Below, piece after piece: positions 45,201 through 53,770 of a stretch of DNA of 64,000 bases. The DNA is taken from NCBI GenBank assembly GCA_947498935.1, contig CANMMM010000013.1, positions 1 through 64,000 of the forward strand, written 5' to 3'. Under the pieces are notes generated by a model that saw nothing but the letters and a program-made list of their open reading frames with translations, searched no databases and was not told where the DNA came from. A program made the position numbers and the translations under genes. The stretch comes from an uncultured Aquimarina sp. GTDB taxonomy: Bacteria; Bacteroidota; Bacteroidia; Flavobacteriales; Flavobacteriaceae. The stretch's first letter is position 1. Each line of letters begins with the position of its first letter.

Positions 45201-46427
45201 TCCGTTTTTGATACCGTCATTACATGTCGGTGTTGCAGCACATGGTGCACAGCTACCACCACAATCGATACCAGTTTCATTACCGTTTTTGATACCGTCG
45301 TTACAAGTTGGTGTATTTGGGTTTCCATTACTTTGGATTCCTAAATCACTTAATAAGTTAGGACCTCCGTGCAAGAAGTTGCCATTATTAATATATTCAT
45401 TCCATTTTTGGGTAAGGAAAGGATCTACTTCTAATCTTGTATCTCCCCAGAATCCAGCACCAGCAGTTGGCCACTCCCAGTGTGGTTGTGATTGCCAATC
45501 AGCGTTGATGTACGATATGATTCTGATAATATCATCATTTTCTTCTAAGAATGGGATTAACTGATCTCTAAAAAATCGATTCCAGATACCTTCTCCTCCT
45601 AAAAATTCAGGTTGGTCTAAAGTATTAAATGGATGGAAATTTCCTTCTTCTGTATCATAATATTGAGCAGATAATTCTGCTACCATAACAGGTAGTTTTT
45701 CATCTCTAGAAAATTCTAAGATATATTCGAAATTATTAGCATTATAATCTTCTGCAAAGAAGAAGAAAGATAAACCTACATAATCCACATATTCTGGACC
45801 AGGATAGTAATCTTCAATAATATTAGGTTGAGTAGCTCCCCATGTAGCAGATTGCCATACATACGCTACATTATCTACATTTCTAGCGCGCATGTAGTCT
45901 ACTATATATTTATAAGCATTCTTATATTTAGTAGGATCATAGTTATTCCAAGGGCCATCAAATTCATATCCTATTCTTAGGTAGATAGGTCTTGGTGCAT
46001 TTCTTTTAAAGAAGGCTTCTAATTGATCTAATTGAGCATCAAAAGCACCATTTACTAAATCTGTAAGACCATTAGGGTGTTGGTTTCCTTTAGCATTTTT
46101 TCCAGATTCTGTCATCCATAATCCGATTGCTAGTGCAGAATTTGGATATTGATCCATTGCAGGTTGCATTCCTGTATCACCAGCTGTAGTAGATACTCTC
46201 TCATTCAATCCATACAATTCGAATAAGTCAGTATATAAGGTAACACCTGCTGGAGTGGGGAACTTTCCAGAATTGGTGTATCCTTCTATAGAACCTAAAT
46301 CTTGTCCTATAAGTACCATTGTAGAACCATCTACTGGGGCGAATTTCCCAGGAAGTTTCTGGGCTACTATGGCCTGTACTCCCATTAGTAGTACAGTAAG
46401 TAGTGTAATTAAACTTTGTTTACGCAT
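42285..46427 (-). CDS. Secreted protein with three GH26-like modules and T9SS tail
   Basis: A 1,380-residue exported protein. Signal peptide 1-22; GH26-like module 1 about 25-365; a Cys-rich linker (about 372-430) with two repeats of C-x-DGIKNG-x-ETGIDCGGSC-x-PC; module 2 about 437-810; a second linker (about 820-905) with three repeats; module 3 about 912-1290; and a type-A T9SS tail from about 1300 (IYPNPSNGLVTIQG, MTSVQSGVYLVTV). Each module has a YLRIGYEFDG or YLRLGFEFDG acid/base segment and a second Glu in VMVAELS or VKICESS. Modules 2 and 3 are almost identical, with a 1,428-bp repeat period; module 1 is diverged. It is monocistronic. It likely degrades an extracellular polysaccharide; the family label rests on motifs. 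Confidence 0.75.
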   Translation of the reverse strand: MRKQSLITLLTVLLMGVQAIVAQKLPGKFAPVDGSTMVLIGQDLGSIEGYTNSGKFPTPAGVTLYTDLFELYGLNERVSTTAGDTGMQPAMDQYPNSALAIGLWMTESGKNAKGNQHPNGLTDLVNGAFDAQLDQLEAFFKRNAPRPIYLRIGYEFDGPWNNYDPTKYKNAYKYIVDYMRARNVDNVAYVWQSATWGATQPNIIEDYYPGPEYVDYVGLSFFFFAEDYNANNFEYILEFSRDEKLPVMVAELSAQYYDTEEGNFHPFNTLDQPEFLGGEGIWNRFFRDQLIPFLEENDDIIRIISYINADWQSQPHWEWPTAGAGFWGDTRLEVDPFLTQKWNEYINNGNFLHGGPNLLSDLGIQSNGNPNTPTCNDGIKNGNETGIDCGGSCAPCAATPTCNDGIKNGNETGIDCGGSCAPCNNGGNGGGNSTVENVSLLPPNNQILLTIGQDLKTVADYENSGKFPTMGGVTQYVAFYSLQEQDPLYGALGEAPNGTPTDIDVNWGAGPLSAYKGIVGFPESSLSIGMSLAEGNEFTTWCAGCLAGLGNGDWDENIKRFARFAKNHSNTAIYLRLGFEFDGNWNRYKPEEFKSAWQRFVTVMRQEGVTNVAYVWQASSSPVDDILDGNSEDIRAYWPGKEYVDWLGFSWFLQPNRQFKHQDGTRNVLTQKQLADEVLAIAKEEDRPVKICESSPQGFDISELTQCNIVGLLDGAPKTGCQNKSPEQLWNEWFVPFFNYIYEHQDQIRGVDYINVNWDEDTDKFGAGSNYAEGYWGDARVQANDFIANKWLEEISKPIWLHGSPTLNETLINGTGSTPNTPTCTDGIKNGDETGIDCGGSCAPCTVAPTCNDGIKNGDETGIDCGGSCEPCIVASTCTDGIKNGNETGIDCGGSCAPCDNGGNGGGNGTVGNVALLPPNGQILLTIGQDLKTVADYENSGKFPTMGGVTQYVAFYSLQEQDPLYGALGEAPDGTPTDIDVNWGAGPLSAYKGIVGFPESSLSIGMSLAEGNEFTTWCAGCLAGLGNGDWDENIKRFARFAKNHSDTAIYLRLGFEFDGNWNRYKPEEFKSAWQRFVTVMRQEGVTNVAYVWQASSSPVDDILDGNSEDIRAYWPGKEYVDWLGFSWFLQPNRQFKHQDGTRNVLTQKQLADEVLAIAKEEDRPVKICESSPQGFDISELTQCNIVGLLDGDPKTGCQNKSPEQLWNEWFVPFFNYIYEHQDQIRGVDYINVNWDEDTDKFGAGSNYAEGYWGDARVQANDFIANKWLEEISKPIWLHGGPTLNPSLLSGNVLNLEEVVAQSFDISIYPNPSNGLVTIQGKDITSVEVYDISGRTIKNIYTQTDAKTSVSLDMTSVQSGVYLVTVRGLNKQNVTKRLMIE
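42585..45115 (-). repeat. Tandem in-frame duplication of GH26-like module
   Basis: Two direct copies with an offset of 1,428 bp (476 codons), for instance the segment at 42603 recurs at 44031. The translated modules differ at only a handful of the ~380 residues (Asn/Asp at two places, Asp/Ala at one), while synonymous changes are scattered. Linker repeats differ in number (two against three). Confidence 0.9.
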
Positions 46428-47089
46428 GATTTTGTTTTAATTATTCTAGTTTGGGTATTAAAAGATTTGGTTTGCAAGTTACTACGGCTTTCGAGTTTGC
46501 CAATAGTTCGAAATACTTGAACAACACCTTTTAATTACATTTGAGCTACTCATTTGAAGTGTTTTTTGGTTTTTTTTATATAAATACCTTCTTTTTTAAG
46601 AAAACTTTTAAGGTTTTAGTGTAAGGTTTTTAAGGTTTTTTGATATAAAAAGTAAGTTTTTACCGTAAAAAAAGGAATTTGAATGAAACTACATGTATAA
46701 ATGAACTAAGGTTGTAGTTTGGATAGATTTGCTGCAATTTTAGCTATTTTATTGTGTGCGTATCGATAAAATATGCTTAACAAGAAGTGTTTTTTGCTTC
46801 TATCAATTTAAAAAATGTTTAGAAGCTTTTTTTGAGTAGTTTTTTAATATTTAATAATTTGATAATCAAGTATTTGTTTTTTATTGTGTGTGGTGTTTTT
46901 TATTTTGTTTTTTATAAAAAAACAAGTTTGTAAAGAAAATATATAGAAAAATAAAGCTATTTAAGCTGTTTTTTAGGTGATTTTTAGCTTGTTTTTGATG
47001 TAAAAAAAGCAATTGAGTTTTTTCTAAAAAAAAGTAGTTGTAAGGTGTAAAAGTAGTTTTTTGCCTTTTTATGATGGGGGTGTTATTTT

Positions 47090-47180
47090 GGGCGTTACCC
47101 TAAGGGGTCGGGCTATCCATTACAATTCCTCGCACTCCTAAGGTCGTGCTGCGGGATTTTCATTACTATCCCTAACGCAA
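47090..47180 (+). repeat. REP-like repeat, copy E
   Basis: A full copy, GGGCGTTACCC to CCCTAACGCAA, hairpin stem GCAC / GTGC. It lies in the otherwise gene-poor gap 46428-47469, whose left part is very AT-rich (presumed promoter region of the GH26-like gene) and contains ACATTTGAGCTAC at 46532. Confidence 0.85.
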
Positions 47181-47215
47181 TGATAATGGTGCTATGATGT
47201 AGCAGAAATGGTAGT

Positions 47216-47287
47216 ATGAAAATAGTTTTTGTTTTATGTTTTTTGTGTACAGCGGTTAGTCTGTATTATTATATGAGACCTAAATAG
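47216..47287 (+). CDS. Possible 23-residue hydrophobic peptide
   Basis: ATG at 47216 opens a 23-codon frame, MKIVFVLCFLCTAVSLYYYMRPK, ending TAG. It looks like one membrane helix with a basic end on each side, as in small membrane proteins. It follows REP copy E directly. No ribosome binding site, promoter or homologue is visible, and a frame this short can arise by chance. Confidence 0.2.
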   Translation: MKIVFVLCFLCTAVSLYYYMRPK

Positions 47288-47469
47288 CACTATTGTTATG
47301 TAGTATCAGTTACTAGAAATGCAAGGATACACTTGATTTATAAGACGAATTAAATTTTCATAGTCAGTACGCTATGAAATGGTTTTATAGTTGTAAAACA
47401 AGGGTGTTATGGATTGATTTTCAGCTTGTTGTATGCGGTGTTAGTAGCTAAGAAATAGATAGCTTGTGT

Positions 47470-48807
47470 TTAGAGTAGTCCTCTAGCTTTGATTTCTAAG
47501 TATTTATTGATCGTATTTACAGTAAGTTCTTGTGGAGTCGTGAGTACGGTTTGAATGCCATATTTTTGTAATTCTTTGGCCATTAGTTTTTTGTCATAAG
47601 AAAATTGCTGAGCAATGGTTTGTTCATAAATATTTTGTAATGAAGTAGCGGGCTGTGCTACTAGCTCTTTTAAGGCTGTATTTTCAAAAAAGATGACGAC
47701 TAGCATGTGTTTTTTAGCAATGGCTTGCAAATAAGGTAGCTGCCTTTTTAAGGATGAAATATGCTCAAAATTGGTGTACAGTATACATAAACTTCGTTGT
47801 GTAATTTGTTTCTTTATGTATCCATATAAGGTGCCATAGTCAGCATCTAAAAAATCTGTAGTGCTATTGTATAAGGCTTCTGAAATTGTGTTTATATATG
47901 TCTTTTTTGCACTAGCAGGTACATGTTTATCAATTGTATTAGAAAAACTAATCATCCCTGCCTTATCCTGTTTTTTTAGCGCAATATTAGAAAAAGCCAA
48001 GGTGCTATTAATAGCATAATCTAGCAGGCTTACTTCTTCAAAAGGCATTTTCATTACTCTACTAGCATCGATGATAGAATAGATTGGTTGTGATTTTTGA
48101 TCTTGGAATTGATTGATCATTAGTGTACCTTTTTTAGCTGTTGCTTTCCAGTTAATGGTACGAATATCATCTCCCATCACATATTCTTTGATCTGTTCGA
48201 ACTCCATGGTGTGTCCGATACGTCTTATTTTTTTAAGTCCGAATTGTGTAGAGGAACGATCAACGGCTAAGAAATCATACTTTTTCATTTGTATAAAAGA
48301 AGGGTATACCTTTACCATTGCAGCCGTGTCGAAGCTATGTCTACGCTTAATGAACTGTATTCGTGTCATCACATAAATATGCAAACTTCCGAATTGGTAT
48401 TCACCACGCTTTACGGGGCGTAATGCGTATTCAAAATCAAAGGTTGATTTTTTGGGAATGCGTATTTTTTTTAGAAAATCTCTTTTTTGGAATTGGATAG
48501 GAATCTCATCAATAATCTCTATGAAGACTTCAAATGCGTGTCGGTTTTCAATACGAATAGGAACGGCATTAAAGTCGCTGTTAGAAAATTTTTCGGGTAG
48601 GTTTCTTTGTGCTAGAATCCCACTTCTTTGTCTATTATATAACCACGCGATATCGAATATACAAATGATAAGAATTCCCCATGCGCATAACCATACGATA
48701 GGATATAGAGGGTGAAACCAATACGATAGCAAAAAAAGTACTGCTATGATAGCGATGGCATAAAAAAGACGTTTGCCAAGATATAGAGATTTAAAAAAAT
48801 GATTCAC
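47470..48807 (-). CDS. DUF58 domain protein
   Basis: A 445-residue protein with two N-terminal membrane helices (about 13-50) and a large soluble part. The DUF58 motif is RRIGHTMEFEQIKEYVMGDDIRTINWKATAKKG at about 200-232, in a von Willebrand factor A-like region (YSIIDASRVM, FSNIALKKQDKAGMISFS). DUF58 proteins work with MoxR ATPases, here encoded just upstream with a 2-bp gap. The cluster is thought to assemble or fold envelope or metal-enzyme complexes; in pathogens it affects stress tolerance. The exact client is unknown. Confidence 0.9.
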   Translation of the reverse strand: MNHFFKSLYLGKRLFYAIAIIAVLFLLSYWFHPLYPIVWLCAWGILIICIFDIAWLYNRQRSGILAQRNLPEKFSNSDFNAVPIRIENRHAFEVFIEIIDEIPIQFQKRDFLKKIRIPKKSTFDFEYALRPVKRGEYQFGSLHIYVMTRIQFIKRRHSFDTAAMVKVYPSFIQMKKYDFLAVDRSSTQFGLKKIRRIGHTMEFEQIKEYVMGDDIRTINWKATAKKGTLMINQFQDQKSQPIYSIIDASRVMKMPFEEVSLLDYAINSTLAFSNIALKKQDKAGMISFSNTIDKHVPASAKKTYINTISEALYNSTTDFLDADYGTLYGYIKKQITQRSLCILYTNFEHISSLKRQLPYLQAIAKKHMLVVIFFENTALKELVAQPATSLQNIYEQTIAQQFSYDKKLMAKELQKYGIQTVLTTPQELTVNTINKYLEIKARGLL

Positions 48808-48809
48808 AA

Positions 48810-49853
48810 TTATCTAGGGATTTCTACGGATTGTAAAATCATTTCGATCACCTTTTCAGCAGTCATGCCTTCCATTTCGCGTTCTGGCGATAAGATGATA
48901 CGGTGTCTGAGTACTGGGAAGAGTGCTTTTTTAATATCTTCTGGGGTTACAAAATCTCTACCATTAATAGCAGCAAAGGCCTTGGCAGCATTCATAACAG
49001 CTAATGAGGCTCTAGGCGACCCTCCTAAGTACAGATGCGGATGCGTTCTGGTTTTGGTCACAATCTCGGCAATATATGTAAGTAGTTTTTCTTCTACCAA
49101 TACCTCTTGCGTCTTTTGTTTAAAGCTGAGTAGTTTTTCAGGACTTAGCACTGATTGTACACTCGCAGATAGTGCTGCACTAGTATGTTGATGCTGTGTT
49201 TTTAGAATATCAATTTCTTCTTCTAAGGAAGGGTAGGTTACTTCGATTTTAAATAAGAATCGATCTAATTGTGCCTCAGGGAGTGCATACGTACCCTCTT
49301 GTTCTACTGGGTTTTGGGTAGCAAGTACCATAAACGGGGCTTCCATCGGATAGCGAATACCATCTATTGTCACTTGTTTTTCTTCCATAACTTCGAACAG
49401 TGCTGCTTGGGTTTTTGCTGGGGCACGATTGATTTCATCGATCAGAACCATATTTGAAAAAATAGGTCCTTTTTTGAATTCAAAATCACTGCTTTTCATA
49501 TTAAAAACAGACGTTCCTAATACATCACTAGGCATTAGATCTGGCGTGAATTGTATTCTGCTAAAAGCAGTTTGTAGTGTTCTAGCAAACAATTTAGCGG
49601 TTACCGTTTTCGCGATCCCAGGTACTCCTTCGATCAGTACATGTCCATTGGCTAATAAGGCTACAATAAGCAGTTCTATAAAATCTTGTTGCCCTATAAT
49701 TACTTTGGCAAGTTCAGCTTTGAGTTGCGTCACAGCTTCTTGTAATTCTGTAAGATCAATGCGATTTTCAAAATGAATAGATTGCTCTTGTGATGCAGGT
49801 GTGGGTATGCTGCCTTCTGGCGTATTAGTAGGAGTAGTATTTTCGTTTTCCAT
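48810..49853 (-). CDS. MoxR family AAA+ ATPase
   Basis: A 347-residue AAA+ ATPase. Walker A is GVPGIAKTVTAKLFA near 78-92 (the family form GxxGxAKT), Walker B is MVLIDEINRAP, sensor 1 is MVLATQNPVEQEGTYALPEAQLDRF, and sensor 2 GGSPRASLAVMNAAKA. It has an additional acidic, Pro/Thr-rich N-terminal segment of about 25 residues. MoxR ATPases act as chaperones together with VWA proteins such as the adjacent DUF58 protein, two bases downstream. It belongs to a six-gene leftward operon starting at 53734. Confidence 0.95.
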   Translation of the reverse strand: MENENTTPTNTPEGSIPTPASQEQSIHFENRIDLTELQEAVTQLKAELAKVIIGQQDFIELLIVALLANGHVLIEGVPGIAKTVTAKLFARTLQTAFSRIQFTPDLMPSDVLGTSVFNMKSSDFEFKKGPIFSNMVLIDEINRAPAKTQAALFEVMEEKQVTIDGIRYPMEAPFMVLATQNPVEQEGTYALPEAQLDRFLFKIEVTYPSLEEEIDILKTQHQHTSAALSASVQSVLSPEKLLSFKQKTQEVLVEEKLLTYIAEIVTKTRTHPHLYLGGSPRASLAVMNAAKAFAAINGRDFVTPEDIKKALFPVLRHRIILSPEREMEGMTAEKVIEMILQSVEIPR

Positions 49854-49913
49854 GGGTATATGTTGTTATTTTAGTAGCAATAGCCAAGTTTAGCATACGC
49901 TTTCTTGGATTGA

Positions 49914-51128
49914 CTACGATGCTTTATGTTTAAATCTAGAGATTAGTTGTGCTAATTGTGTTAGTTCGTCTTGAGTAACTGTATATTTTGTGTTCAGTTT
50001 TTCGCCATAAGTTAGTACTTTTTTAGTGTCAGCTACTGTATTATTACTTCTAATAGCGATTGCTTTTATCGTCTCTTTGTCTAAGCTATCAGTGGGGATT
50101 CTCAGTTGATTTCGTATGTATGCTAAGAAGAGGGTGTATTGTTTTTGTGCTATCGACGTATGATCTTGTTGTTCTAGATACATACCACTGATTGTTCTAG
50201 TAAAAGCGATGGTTTGATTCTTTAGAGGAGTGATGATAGGAATGCTACGCTGTTTTCGCTTTCCTTCAAAAAGTACAAAAAGTACTGTTCCTAGTAGTAG
50301 GGTATAATACGCCCATTTTAAATACTTGTTGGTCAGTAAAAAGTATAAAGACGAAGTATAAAATGTTTTTCCATTTTTGTAATAGTTATCCCATAGTAGT
50401 GGTTGTTCTGTAGGGATGTATTGTAGTAAATTCTCTGTGTATTGGTAGTTGTTGTCTTTTAATACAAAGTAATTACTGAATGCTTCTGGGAACGTATGTA
50501 ATAAGATTGATCCTTCTCCAAATGTTTGCTGTACAAAATTCAATTGAGGACACTTGATCCGTACACTGTCTTGCTGTAAAGTTACGATACCTAATCCTGT
50601 AGTGGGTAGCGAATCTGTTTTTTGGAAATAAGGAATTTCTGTAGCTCTATCGTAAGTATACGTAGTGTTGTTTTTTAGGTATTCGTCTACAACTGCTACT
50701 ACAGGTTGTGTCGTAATTTCAGTAAGATCAATTAGGGTATTGGTTTCAATTGCTAGCGTATCTAGTAAGTTGGGACTTATATTTTTTGCAGAAACAAAAA
50801 GCCTATTTCCTTTAGCCACCCATGTTAGTACTTTTTTTAGTTCTGCATCATCAAAATGAACACTTTCATTGATAAAGGTATAGGTGCTACTACTACTTAA
50901 GGAATCGCGGTCTGTTAGGAATTCGAATGGAGGTTGATTAATATCTTGTATCTGATATGTTTTTTGAATCAATTCATACGTAGCAAATGTTCCTAGAGGT
51001 ATTTTGTCTTTTTTAGAATAACTAGGAAACCAATTAACAGGCGTAGGCTCATTAGCTTCTAAGAGGACGAAGACTCCTATTGTAGCAATGATACTGATGA
51101 TGATGATTTGAGTTTTGTTGATTCGCAA
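49914..51128 (-). CDS. DUF4350 domain membrane protein
   Basis: A 404-residue protein with an N-terminal membrane helix (about 7-24) and a second at about 278-292; the region between them (FPSYSKKDKIPLGTFATYELIQ, then VAKGNRLFVSAKNIS) is a periplasmic DUF4350 domain. The last 110 residues are cytoplasmic and helical. Genes of this family lie between DUF4129 and MoxR genes in Bacteroidota clusters like this one. It is 3 bp downstream of the DUF4129 gene. Role unknown. Confidence 0.82.
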   Translation of the reverse strand: MRINKTQIIIISIIATIGVFVLLEANEPTPVNWFPSYSKKDKIPLGTFATYELIQKTYQIQDINQPPFEFLTDRDSLSSSSTYTFINESVHFDDAELKKVLTWVAKGNRLFVSAKNISPNLLDTLAIETNTLIDLTEITTQPVVAVVDEYLKNNTTYTYDRATEIPYFQKTDSLPTTGLGIVTLQQDSVRIKCPQLNFVQQTFGEGSILLHTFPEAFSNYFVLKDNNYQYTENLLQYIPTEQPLLWDNYYKNGKTFYTSSLYFLLTNKYLKWAYYTLLLGTVLFVLFEGKRKQRSIPIITPLKNQTIAFTRTISGMYLEQQDHTSIAQKQYTLFLAYIRNQLRIPTDSLDKETIKAIAIRSNNTVADTKKVLTYGEKLNTKYTVTQDELTQLAQLISRFKHKAS

Positions 51129-51131
51129 GGC

Positions 51132-51881
51132 TTAGGAAGTTAACTTTTGGGTTAATGATTGAAATTGTATAGCCGCAGCCTGATACGCTTGCTCGTCTAC
51201 TTCGAAACTACCATACCATATAAAATCATAGAGCTTGGTAATTTTGCTAAATTGTTGTTGTAGTGGTGTATTCGTTAGCTCTGCGATGTAATCGGTATTG
51301 GTTTTTTGAGACTCCCAATGAATATGTTCTTTGTCAGACAGTTCTTTGAGTACATATAAGTAGTAATACCGAATCGCTAATCGGTAGTTTTGATTCTTCA
51401 ACGCTTGCTGGATGAGTTCCTGAATATTTTGGTTCTGTATAATATCTTCGTCTTCGCTGAGTAGTACTTGTGCTGTGGGAGTTTGTTGCCTGTTGCGTTC
51501 TCTAGGATGTATGCGCATAAATAAAAAGCCTAGCAGGATCAACAGAGCGATAATGCCTATGTATAACAACACTTTGAAAAAGAAACTCCAAAAACCGCTC
51601 AATTCAAAATCACCAAACAACTTACTAAAAAAATCGATAATAACCTGTTCTAACCAAGTTTTGAACTCTGTCCACCAATTGTCTGAGGGTTCGGTTGTCA
51701 CATAATCAAAATCAGCATCTTCTTTATACTGCTGGATCGTTTCTGGGTCGAAGGTTATTTTTTCTTCGGTATTTATTAGATCATTGCGTAGGGGCAATGA
51801 TTGGAGTACGATGCAGGTATCCTTAGTTTTTGCCGTAATTGTACAACAAGAGAGCGCTATAAAGAAGTAAAGAATTTTCAA
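51132..51881 (-). CDS. DUF4129 domain protein
   Basis: A 249-residue protein with a signal peptide (1-17), one membrane helix (about 98-122), and a C-terminal DUF4129 domain in the cytoplasm (about 150-245): IQQALKNQNYRLAIRYYYLYVLKELSDKEHIHW, ITKLYDFIWYGSFEVDEQAY. It sits between the unnamed membrane protein gene (1-bp gap) and DUF4350 (3-bp gap). Part of the MoxR cluster; its own job is unknown. Confidence 0.85.
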   Translation of the reverse strand: MKILYFFIALSCCTITAKTKDTCIVLQSLPLRNDLINTEEKITFDPETIQQYKEDADFDYVTTEPSDNWWTEFKTWLEQVIIDFFSKLFGDFELSGFWSFFFKVLLYIGIIALLILLGFLFMRIHPRERNRQQTPTAQVLLSEDEDIIQNQNIQELIQQALKNQNYRLAIRYYYLYVLKELSDKEHIHWESQKTNTDYIAELTNTPLQQQFSKITKLYDFIWYGSFEVDEQAYQAAAIQFQSLTQKLTS

Positions 51882-51882
51882 T

Positions 51883-52767
51883 TTATTCTGATTTACCGAG
51901 TGATTCTATTTGTTCTAATGCACCTGTATGATGCTTTCTTTCATTTAGGTTAAAATAGATAAAGGCACTAGAGATACCCGAAAGTAAATAGAGTATAAAA
52001 TAACGAATCAGATCGCTAATAACGCTTAGGGTAATGGCTGTCCAGTCGGTTATTTCAGCAGCATTTCCCATAGATACTTCATTTGCAGAGATCAATCCAC
52101 TGACCATTCCATAGATAAAAGCAGGGATAGCAAACACATATCCGATCATACTAGAGATCAATCCCATGACAAATATGGTAGCAAAAGTAATCCACCATTC
52201 GCCACGAATCAATTCGAAGCTATCACTAATCGTATCTGAAATAGAGGTGCTGCGAAATACGAAAATAGCAAATACTAAACTCATCGGGACATAAAGGTAG
52301 ATTCCTGGAATGACACACAGCATGAATCCGAATAACGAAATCATTCCTGATACGATAGAGAGTCCAATGATTTTTCCAAGATCTCTTTTAACGAGGCTCT
52401 TTACGGTATCCTCATCTACAGTACCTTGGTTATCGATATATGATTTTATATAATGTAATATAGTACCTGATAGGATTCCTGCAAATAGGAAGAGCCCTAA
52501 AACAAGTAGTGCAAACGCGATGAAAATAATTCCGAAATCAATACCAAGGTTGTCTATACTTGACCCCACGCCGATTTTACTGGTTATATCCATGCTCACA
52601 TAGGTCATAAATGCCAGTGCTATCATGAGTAATACAATAGGTATCACAGCTGTTTTTATGGTAAGTGACAAGATAGGTTTTAAACTTTGTCTTACAAAAG
52701 CAAAAGTATCTGATATGATGTCTCCTAATTCTCGTTTTTTCTTAAACTCAATGTAATTATTGTTCAT
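51883..52767 (-). CDS. Multi-pass membrane protein of the MoxR cluster
   Basis: A 294-residue protein with about six membrane helices (near 35-60, 75-105, 130-165, 170-185, 195-220, 245-270). The start, YIEFKKKRELGDIISDTFAFVRQSLKP, is typical of a Bacteroidota family with no name I can attach. Its first 11 bases overlap the end of the SpoIIM-like gene, and one base separates it from the DUF4129 gene, which indicates tight co-translation. Confidence 0.75.
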   Translation of the reverse strand: MNNNYIEFKKKRELGDIISDTFAFVRQSLKPILSLTIKTAVIPIVLLMIALAFMTYVSMDITSKIGVGSSIDNLGIDFGIIFIAFALLVLGLFLFAGILSGTILHYIKSYIDNQGTVDEDTVKSLVKRDLGKIIGLSIVSGMISLFGFMLCVIPGIYLYVPMSLVFAIFVFRSTSISDTISDSFELIRGEWWITFATIFVMGLISSMIGYVFAIPAFIYGMVSGLISANEVSMGNAAEITDWTAITLSVISDLIRYFILYLLSGISSAFIYFNLNERKHHTGALEQIESLGKSE

Positions 52768-53734
52768 TAGCTATGCTATTTTTATGTTTTTTAAACAATT
52801 TTCTAGGGTAGTATACATAATAGTACAGTATAGATGCCAATGAGGTAGCAATGATCAATATTGCCAACCAATCAGGCATTTCGGTATGTCTGGTCACGAA
52901 CCCTTCTAAGAATCCTGCGATGATAAAAAAAGGTATGGTGCTGATTACGATTTTAAGTCCGTCTTTGATGCCTCGTATAAAAGAAGTGAATCGGGTATAA
53001 GTCTCAGGGAATAAGATGGATTTACCAACTACCAATCCGGCACATCCAGCTATGATGATCACAGAAATTTCTATAGTACCATGTATCCATATAGTTCGGG
53101 CACTTTCCCATAGCAATCCTTTATCATAAAAGAAGTATTGAAAAGAGCCTAGCATGATAAAATTCTGCATGAGCATAAAAATAGTACCCAGTCCGATTAT
53201 AATCCCAAACACAAAGCAATACAGAGCTACTCGTATATTATTAATGGTAATGCCTAGAAACATGTCGGTTTCTTCCATTTTTTTATAAACGCCCATGGGA
53301 TCGCCTTTTTCGATGTTTTCTAAAGTAGCATTTACATATCCATCCCCCAGTATAGAGCGTACAAAAGCACCGTCGGTAGCAGAAGAGTAAGCACCAACTG
53401 CTGTAAATAGCACTGCGATTAAAAAGGTAATAAGTAATTCTTTTTGGTAGGTGTAGAATAATAAAGGGAACTCACGTACCCAAAAATCATAAATTTTGTT
53501 CTTTTTCTCTTTTCGGGTTTTATAAATTTTTTGATGAGCAGTAGCAGCAAGTCTATTAAGATAGGTAAGTGTTTGGCTGTTAGGGTAAAAAGTGTTTGCG
53601 TAACTTAGGTGATCTGTAATCTCTATGTACAAAGCTGCCAATTCATCGGGAGTGATTTGTACATTAGTTCTTAGAACACTTTCAAATTTTAGCCATTTAT
53701 CTTTATTTTGCTTTATAAAAGCTGCCTCGCGCAT
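52757..53734 (-). CDS. SpoIIM (stage II sporulation protein M-like) membrane protein
   Basis: A 325-residue membrane protein with about five helices after a 90-residue soluble N terminus (REAAFIKQNKDKWLKFESVL). The SpoIIM-like family core is FLGITINNIRVALYCFVFGIIIGLGTIFMLMQNFIMLGSF, then WIHGTIEISVIIIAGCAGLVVG. In non-sporulating bacteria the family occurs in MoxR/RDD clusters; function there is unknown. It opens the leftward operon, 36 bp from the divergent RDD gene, so both promoters must lie inside that gap or in coding sequence. Confidence 0.88.
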   Translation of the reverse strand: MREAAFIKQNKDKWLKFESVLRTNVQITPDELAALYIEITDHLSYANTFYPNSQTLTYLNRLAATAHQKIYKTRKEKKNKIYDFWVREFPLLFYTYQKELLITFLIAVLFTAVGAYSSATDGAFVRSILGDGYVNATLENIEKGDPMGVYKKMEETDMFLGITINNIRVALYCFVFGIIIGLGTIFMLMQNFIMLGSFQYFFYDKGLLWESARTIWIHGTIEISVIIIAGCAGLVVGKSILFPETYTRFTSFIRGIKDGLKIVISTIPFFIIAGFLEGFVTRHTEMPDWLAILIIATSLASILYYYVYYPRKLFKKHKNSIANEQ

Positions 53735-53770
53735 GAATCAAAAATTATAAGCTTCAAAGAAACAGAATTA

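Noticed and set aside
45094..45564. 156-codon plus-strand frame with repetitive Pro/Ser-rich translation, and a similar one at 43780-44118
   Set aside because: They are antisense shadows of the Cys-rich linker repeats of the GH26-like protein; their repetitiveness comes from the real gene.
42285..46427. CRISPR-like periodicity in the 42-46 kb region
   Set aside because: The repeats are in-frame coding repeats (linkers of about 25 codons and 476-codon modules), not short direct repeats with unique spacers.
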